A stretch of DNA of 64,000 nucleotides, taken from contig NC_014720.1 of NCBI RefSeq assembly GCF_000166775.1, positions 831,501 to 895,500 on the forward strand. Reading direction: 5' to 3'. Position 1 is the stretch's first letter. The number at the start of each line of letters is the position of its first letter. This document shows, in pieces, positions 58,571 through 64,000 of the stretch. The stretch comes from Caldicellulosiruptor kronotskyensis 2002. GTDB lineage: Bacteria; Bacillota; Thermoanaerobacteria; Caldicellulosiruptorales; Caldicellulosiruptoraceae. Below the pieces are notes generated by a model. It searched no databases, was not told the DNA's origin, and worked only from the letters and a program-made list of their open reading frames with translations. Both the position numbers and the translations under genes were made by a program.

Positions 58571-61500
58571 ATGTTTAAAAACATAAAAAGAGTGGTTTCT
58601 ATTTTAATTTTGATTTCATTTTTATTTTCCAACTTTAACATTCAATCATTTTCACAAACCCTTTCAACATCTTTGAATATAACTGTGCAAAGAGATAATA
58701 GTGGAGTTTATAAAATAACAAGAAATTCTATTTCTATAATATGGAATCCCATTGAAGATGCAGTATTATATGAAGTTTACGCTGCATTTTCAAATTCCCA
58801 GGTAGATTTTCAAACGGTAACCCAGAATACATACTGCGATATAACAGGGCTCAAAAGCGCCACAGTGTATAAAATAACTGTAGTTGCCAAAAATGAAGAT
58901 GAACAGATTATAACTTCGCAATCAATTTATGTTATAACAGAGTTTAAACTTTATGCTCAGCCAGAACCAGACCCAGAAAAAGAAGAGGATGTACCTCTTG
59001 GCTCAGGCGGTGAACATCCAAAACTTTTAATAACCTTTAACAAAATCAATGTATCGGATGATTTTCAACCAGACATTGGATTTAGGGGTTACAACATTTT
59101 TGTAGGAAAAAGCCAAACAGCATCAGATGCTAATCAGTATTATGTTGATAATAATACAAATGAAATTTACAAGTATCAAAAGGAAAACAATATTACAATT
59201 CCTATAAAGCTTTATAAAGAAGGTGTTCAGCAATTTGCGCAGGAAATCAACCAAACAGTAAATATGACTGTTTATGACAAGTATGACGGAATTGACACAT
59301 ATGAACTTGTGCCAGGTACGATGTATTACATTCTTATGAATCCGAAAATGGATAGTACAAAAGTGATTTACAAGCCTCTTACAAACATTGCATGTCCTAC
59401 GCTTATGCAGGTCAGTGCTGCAAAGATAGGTGAGATAGAAAAAGATGGGAAGACTTTAGCTTTAGTAAGAGTTCAGTGGCGAGGTGTTGACCCTGGAAAC
59501 TACAAACAAGATGAGATAAGATATCGTGCATATTATGCGACAAGCGCGAATGAGCTTCCGAGGGACAACCTTCCACCACAAAACATATTTGCAACAACCT
59601 CATATAACCAGAACGAAGCATACATTCCTGGTCTTTCTATGACCACAAAATACTATTACATAAGAGTAGAAGCCATTTTTGCAGATGGTACACGAATTCC
59701 TTCTGCTCTCATAAAAGTTTCTGTTACAGAGCTTGGTGATATTCCACCAACACCTAAAAACTGCAGAGCTGAAACTATTTCACAGACAGAGATTGAGGTT
59801 TCGTTTGATAAACCAGTTTCAGACGACTCAAGTTATGTATATCAGATTTGGATTTCAACAGAATATAAAGATGTTCTTGATGCAAGTGGAAATCCTACTG
59901 TGTACAAGCTTGTGTACACTACTTCTTCATATGACCCAAACACAGATGGTTTTTTGCCAAGTGATTTAATTTTAGATGGCACAAGGTATAGATATAAAAT
60001 ATCAAATCTTCTACCAAATACAGTTTACTATTTCAAGATTAGAATAATAAATACTACTAACCAGAAAAAGTCTGATTTTTCACTTATATTTGTTGGGACA
60101 ACAAAACCTGTTGCCATTTTAAACGTGCCACCTGTTGATGACAATTTTGTAAGACAAATTGTGACTTCTGAGACAGGTATAAGAATTTATGTGTATCAGG
60201 ACGACCTGTTATCAAGAGTTCATCAAGCTGTAGTGGATTATGTGTCGCAATCAGCTTATTTTTCTGGGAATCTTACAGTCTCCGAAAAGGTATACTATCA
60301 GGTATATGTTTGTGAGTCATCTTGGGACGAAAAGAATGTGAAGATTTATTTTGAGCTGCCATCAGAGAATATTTCAAATTACATTGATATATCAAACCTC
60401 AAAAGTAATACTCCTTATTATATCAGATTTAAAGTAAGAGTTTATCTTGACAAAGACTATCTTTCAGAATTTAGTAAGGCATATGTTGCTTTAACAAAAC
60501 CTCAACAGGTGCCACCTACTATTTCACAGCCAGAGATTCCTAAAAATTTCATGATTGCACCTGAGGATGATGCTGTAACACAAACCTCTGTTAAACTCAG
60601 ATGGGATACAAAACCGGGTCAGTCATATGTCATTTTGCAAACTTCAAAACCTTTAGATAGCAATAACCTCAGTATAGACGAGGTCAAGGATTACTTTGTT
60701 AAAATACTCAGGCAAAAGGTTGAAATCTACAGGCAGGTATCTGATTCAGCTTTTGTGGTTGAACAGGTTGTGTATGACGTATATTCGCAAAACTCGCCTG
60801 TTGGTGCAAAGATATATATTGATGTCACAACTCCGGTGACATTTAAAAACCTTGCTCCAAACACACTATACTATTTTTCTATAAAAGCTATAGAAAATGG
60901 CAGAGAGTCGCTTTGGGGAAGCATTGCCGTGACAACATCATCAATTGAAAAGCCTGAAAATTTGATGATAATATCAAGAGATTCGAGTGGACATGGACTA
61001 ACAATTCAATGGAATGGCAATCCAAATTATGGTTATCAGATTTTTATAAGACAAGAAAATACCACTGTGTATAGTTTGGTATATTCTGGTTCGATTTCGC
61101 CAGTTTCTATAGTGTCGTCAAAAGTTGCTGTATATAAATATTACATTGGTAATTTAAGCTCCAATACATTGTATTATATCAGAGTAAGAAGCATTCATAT
61201 TCCAAGTGGAAAGGTTTCAATTTTTGCAGAGGTTTTAGCGAGAACAGTTTTTAACCAGAGCGACTTTGAAAATCAGCAGCAAAAGCTCAAAGAAGAAGAA
61301 CAAAACAGAATAAGGGATATTCAAAATCAGAAACAGGTTACTATTGTACTTGAAAATAGTTCTGATAAGTACTATCTTTATATCAATGACCAAAACGCAT
61401 TGGATGAAATTCAGCGAATCAATTCGAACGAGTTTGTTATAGACTTTACAAAAGCTCTTTATTCTTCTGCTAAAGGGCAGGTTTTGTTTTCATACAAGGT

Positions 61501-62368
61501 AGCAGATGCGCTTGAGAAGTTGCAGAAGAATTTTGTTTTGAGATACAAAAGTAGTATGTTAAAACTTCCACCGGGTGCTTTGAATGTTTCTGAAATTGAA
61601 AATATTTCAAAAAGATATGGAATTGACAAAGGATTGGTGATGATTTTAATAGAACTTTCTTCAGTTTCTGTTTTGCCACCTTCATATGGGTATGACATTG
61701 ACTCTGATGTGATGACATTTAAGGTAACTGCCAGATATTACCAAAATGATGAACAAGTTGTATCAAGCTTTGCAAAACCTGTGAATATTACATTGAAGCT
61801 TGCAAGTTTGTCTGGTCAAGCAAACCAAACAAGGGCTGTATATGATTTTTCGAATAGCAGCTTTGTAACCAGTTTTTCAACTGACAGTCTTTCAAACAGT
61901 ATAACTTTTAATGTTGAAAAGCCTGGCACATTTGGAGTGCTGAAAACTCAGACTGTGTCAAGTTACACTCTCAGCAAGTACAAAGATGATATAGCATATG
62001 TTGTTCAAAAATACAACTTAAATGAACTTTACAATGACTTTAATAAGAACCTTTCACAGGATTATGCAACCAAACTTATAACAAGAGTATTTGGTATTGA
62101 TGTTGATAAAGTCAGAAACGGGAATCTGACAAGGCAAGAAGCGATATATATCCTGGCGAGGGTGTATGAACAGAAGACATCATCTTCGATTGACAACGTT
62201 GTTATTACAAAGTCAACAAGCTTTGTGCCCGATGGGAGGTACAAAAAGTTTATCCTTGCTATGATGTCGCTTGGGATTGTAGATAACGATTTTGACCCTT
62301 ATGAGACAATAAAGCTTGATGAGTTTGTTCACTATATAGTTAATCTTGAAAAGATTTTGAAATATTAA
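58571..62368 (+). CDS. Large secreted protein with multiple fibronectin type III domains
   Basis: 1265 residues. Signal peptide at about 8-30, then at least six FN3-type repeats, recognisable by 'ISIIWNPIEDAVLYEVYA', 'TVYKITVVAKNE', 'YYFKIRI', 'LYYFSIKA' and 'LYYIRVRS' strands. A helical linker (about 895-925) follows, and a C-terminal region with an SLH-like segment ('LTRQEAIYILARVYE'). It is probably wall-anchored or secreted. The following gene encodes a second FN3 protein, so both may form a surface layer or a polysaccharide-binding system. Confidence 0.8.
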   Translation: MFKNIKRVVSILILISFLFSNFNIQSFSQTLSTSLNITVQRDNSGVYKITRNSISIIWNPIEDAVLYEVYAAFSNSQVDFQTVTQNTYCDITGLKSATVYKITVVAKNEDEQIITSQSIYVITEFKLYAQPEPDPEKEEDVPLGSGGEHPKLLITFNKINVSDDFQPDIGFRGYNIFVGKSQTASDANQYYVDNNTNEIYKYQKENNITIPIKLYKEGVQQFAQEINQTVNMTVYDKYDGIDTYELVPGTMYYILMNPKMDSTKVIYKPLTNIACPTLMQVSAAKIGEIEKDGKTLALVRVQWRGVDPGNYKQDEIRYRAYYATSANELPRDNLPPQNIFATTSYNQNEAYIPGLSMTTKYYYIRVEAIFADGTRIPSALIKVSVTELGDIPPTPKNCRAETISQTEIEVSFDKPVSDDSSYVYQIWISTEYKDVLDASGNPTVYKLVYTTSSYDPNTDGFLPSDLILDGTRYRYKISNLLPNTVYYFKIRIINTTNQKKSDFSLIFVGTTKPVAILNVPPVDDNFVRQIVTSETGIRIYVYQDDLLSRVHQAVVDYVSQSAYFSGNLTVSEKVYYQVYVCESSWDEKNVKIYFELPSENISNYIDISNLKSNTPYYIRFKVRVYLDKDYLSEFSKAYVALTKPQQVPPTISQPEIPKNFMIAPEDDAVTQTSVKLRWDTKPGQSYVILQTSKPLDSNNLSIDEVKDYFVKILRQKVEIYRQVSDSAFVVEQVVYDVYSQNSPVGAKIYIDVTTPVTFKNLAPNTLYYFSIKAIENGRESLWGSIAVTTSSIEKPENLMIISRDSSGHGLTIQWNGNPNYGYQIFIRQENTTVYSLVYSGSISPVSIVSSKVAVYKYYIGNLSSNTLYYIRVRSIHIPSGKVSIFAEVLARTVFNQSDFENQQQKLKEEEQNRIRDIQNQKQVTIVLENSSDKYYLYINDQNALDEIQRINSNEFVIDFTKALYSSAKGQVLFSYKVADALEKLQKNFVLRYKSSMLKLPPGALNVSEIENISKRYGIDKGLVMILIELSSVSVLPPSYGYDIDSDVMTFKVTARYYQNDEQVVSSFAKPVNITLKLASLSGQANQTRAVYDFSNSSFVTSFSTDSLSNSITFNVEKPGTFGVLKTQTVSSYTLSKYKDDIAYVVQKYNLNELYNDFNKNLSQDYATKLITRVFGIDVDKVRNGNLTRQEAIYILARVYEQKTSSSIDNVVITKSTSFVPDGRYKKFILAMMSLGIVDNDFDPYETIKLDEFVHYIVNLEKILKY

Positions 62369-62387
62369 AAAATGGGTGAGTGACAAG

Positions 62388-64000
62388 ATGAAATCCATCG
62401 CAATTAAAGTAGTTTCGATTTTCCTTTTAATATCTTTTTTGATTGCTTTGGTTCCCCAAAATCTAATAGCACAGCCTGCAATTGTTCTTCCTGCACCTCA
62501 GGGTTTGAATATAGCAGTTGTAAATAATCTTCCGAGGATGGAAGTAGCTCAGGATGGAACTATAACACTTTATTTTTCTTGGCAATACAGTTATTCTGAC
62601 TTTGATTACTTTGAGCTGTATCTTGGTGATGACCCTACAAGATTTCCTTATGGATATACCATATACAAAAACGACCCAAACCTCACAGGCTCAAACGGGA
62701 GCTATACCTATAAGGTTCAAAGTCTTCCAAACGGGCAAAAGATTCCAAGCGGGACAATTTTTTATGCCAAGATAAGAAGTGTGAGGGTTTTGCAGGAGCA
62801 GACGGGAAGTGTTGTTTATTACTCTTCATATTCAAACACTATTATGTTTTTGACACCTATCTTTGTTGAATGTTATACAAATGCTGAAGATGCCATTGAC
62901 ATAGTCTGGGACGATGTTTACTATTCTGGCAAGAGAATAGATTATGACATATATTTATCAAAGGACATAAGTTTTACAACACCAACAAAGTATCAGATTG
63001 ATGGTGACAGGATAACCCTTCTTCAAAGCCAAAAACCGGGTGGAAGAGTTGAAATTCTGCCGGGCAGGAAACTCAAATATACAGCAGCAGGACTTTCGCC
63101 AAGCAGCCTTTACTATGTAAAAGTTTTACCGAGAAATTTGCCTCAAGAGGTAATCTGGCGTGACCCACAGACATACACACCACCAAATATTAGGGTAATT
63201 GGTGAGGCGGCAACATACATTCAGGCAGAGGCTCAGAGGATTGCTGACAATGTTGTGTGGCTCAGATGGGCAAAAGTGTCAATAGCTGAGAATGACTATG
63301 AGATTTACAAAGGTAGCAAAGACCAGATACCTACTTTGATTGGTACGGTTTCGGCAAACGAGTTTTTTGCTGTTGTGAGCTTAACAGACGATGTATTTTT
63401 CAGGATACAGGTTGATGTCTTTGATAGTTTCGGCAGAAAGGTGTCTATCAGGTCAAAAGACCTGTATGTTCATCCATATACACTGCCTTTTGCACCACCT
63501 GCAGCAGAAAATTTAACAGCTTTCCCAAAATCTCAAGATACAATCTCTTTGCGGTTCAAAATACCAACCGACAAAGAGGTTGTGTATGATTTTTATTACA
63601 AAAAGTATTCGGATAGCAATGCTGATTTTTCTCTCTATGTATCCAATTATCAGATGAAAAGTTCTGATGAGGAAAAGGATGAGAACAATCTTCCCACAGG
63701 ATATTATAGGTTTGACATCACAGGTCTTGAAAAAAACACTGTTTATGTTTTGAAGGTTGTGGTGAAGAAGAGGTTTTATGATTATGAACAGGGGACATAC
63801 ATTTACAAGGAATCAACCCCTGCTTTGACAATTTCATATACACTGTCAGGCGACATAACTCCGCCAACCACTCCAACCCTTTTGTCTGTTGTGTATACAA
63901 CTTACGACTCTGTAATTTTGTCATGGCAGCCTATAAATATTGCAGGTGTCCAGCCACCGACTGTGGACAGGAGCATCTTTTATGAGGTCAACTATGCAGT
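62388..64000 (+). CDS. Large secreted fibronectin type III protein (3' truncated by window edge)
   Basis: ATG 62388 with GGGTGAGTG upstream opens a frame that continues beyond base 64000 (at least 537 residues). A signal peptide spans about 6-28, ending in Ala-Gln. FN3-like strands recur ('TLYFSWQYSYSDFDYFELYLG', 'LYYVKVLP', 'VVWLRWAKVSIAENDYEIYKG', 'TVYVLKVVV', 'VILSWQPI'). It lies 19 bp after the first FN3 protein, so the pair is an operon and probably a tandem duplicate that has diverged. Confidence 0.8.
   Translation, partial: MKSIAIKVVSIFLLISFLIALVPQNLIAQPAIVLPAPQGLNIAVVNNLPRMEVAQDGTITLYFSWQYSYSDFDYFELYLGDDPTRFPYGYTIYKNDPNLTGSNGSYTYKVQSLPNGQKIPSGTIFYAKIRSVRVLQEQTGSVVYYSSYSNTIMFLTPIFVECYTNAEDAIDIVWDDVYYSGKRIDYDIYLSKDISFTTPTKYQIDGDRITLLQSQKPGGRVEILPGRKLKYTAAGLSPSSLYYVKVLPRNLPQEVIWRDPQTYTPPNIRVIGEAATYIQAEAQRIADNVVWLRWAKVSIAENDYEIYKGSKDQIPTLIGTVSANEFFAVVSLTDDVFFRIQVDVFDSFGRKVSIRSKDLYVHPYTLPFAPPAAENLTAFPKSQDTISLRFKIPTDKEVVYDFYYKKYSDSNADFSLYVSNYQMKSSDEEKDENNLPTGYYRFDITGLEKNTVYVLKVVVKKRFYDYEQGTYIYKESTPALTISYTLSGDITPPTTPTLLSVVYTTYDSVILSWQPINIAGVQPPTVDRSIFYEVNYA

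Noticed and set aside
1-64000. CRISPR array
   Set aside because: No series of identical 25-40 bp repeats with unique spacers was seen; the repeats found are intergenic motifs or promoter leaders.

Overview
The window looks like the chromosome of a thermophilic, low-GC, endospore-lineage Firmicute, most likely Caldicellulosiruptor or a close relative. This is an inference from the AT-rich sequence, heavy AGA/ATA codon use, strong GGAGG-type ribosome sites, spore genes (gerA-type operon, spoIIR, coat F), a GH4 alpha-galacturonidase with a CHEV motif, and the ISLre2 and TnpB elements.

Bases 1 to about 21,480 are an integrated mobile element of conjugative or plasmid type. Its left part (1-9342) carries a SAF/CpaB-like protein, SSB, an HD hydrolase, a YdjM-like membrane protein, a transglycosylase/M23 wall hydrolase, small DNA-binding proteins, a coiled-coil membrane protein and a tyrosine recombinase. 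Next come an ISLre2-family insertion sequence (9499-11108) and a TnpB element that splits a DUF3800 gene, which has a promoter-bearing structured RNA at its 3' end. From 13,888 to 20,151 runs one operon with a leader attenuator: Bet/RecT annealase, PD-(D/E)XK nuclease, RadC-like protein, DnaG-like primase and many small genes. Its intergenic gaps share a unit made of a hairpin, then GAGTTNNACC, then GGGGAGTTNAAC directly before the start codon. Embedded in it are two tandem copies of a zinc-ribbon gene plus a module resembling a type I toxin-antitoxin: a 48-codon hydrophobic peptide starting at TTG, a sequestered ribosome site, long-range pairing with compensatory changes, and an antisense RNA with its own promoter and terminator. 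Downstream, at 21,252-21,347, a minus-strand promoter-terminator unit carries two tandem GAGTTNNACC copies. It could be a sponge RNA; the opposite strand could pair with the operon sites. A promoter-plus-leader sequence is present three times at 20,738-21,195.

From 21,488 the sequence is core chromosome: tRNA-Trp, the GH4 enzyme, a Uma2 nuclease, tRNA-Arg and tRNA-Leu, ferritin, a pantothenate operon (DUF2520 reductase, panB, panC, panD) behind an attenuated leader, an L,D-transpeptidase, spore-coat proteins, tRNA-Asn and tRNA-Met, and a sugar epimerase. An AT-rich island at 33,120-41,690 is a RiPP natural-product cluster: two radical SAM enzymes, a PqqD-fused protein, a 69-residue precursor, a PrsW-like membrane protease and an ABC exporter.

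The last third holds the threonine-branch operon on the minus strand (ACT protein, hom, thrB, lysC), a gerA-type germinant-receptor operon, spoIIR, apt-relA-dtd-MBL-hemZ, a PflA-like radical SAM enzyme, wecB, and two very large secreted fibronectin-III proteins. The second of these runs off the right edge.
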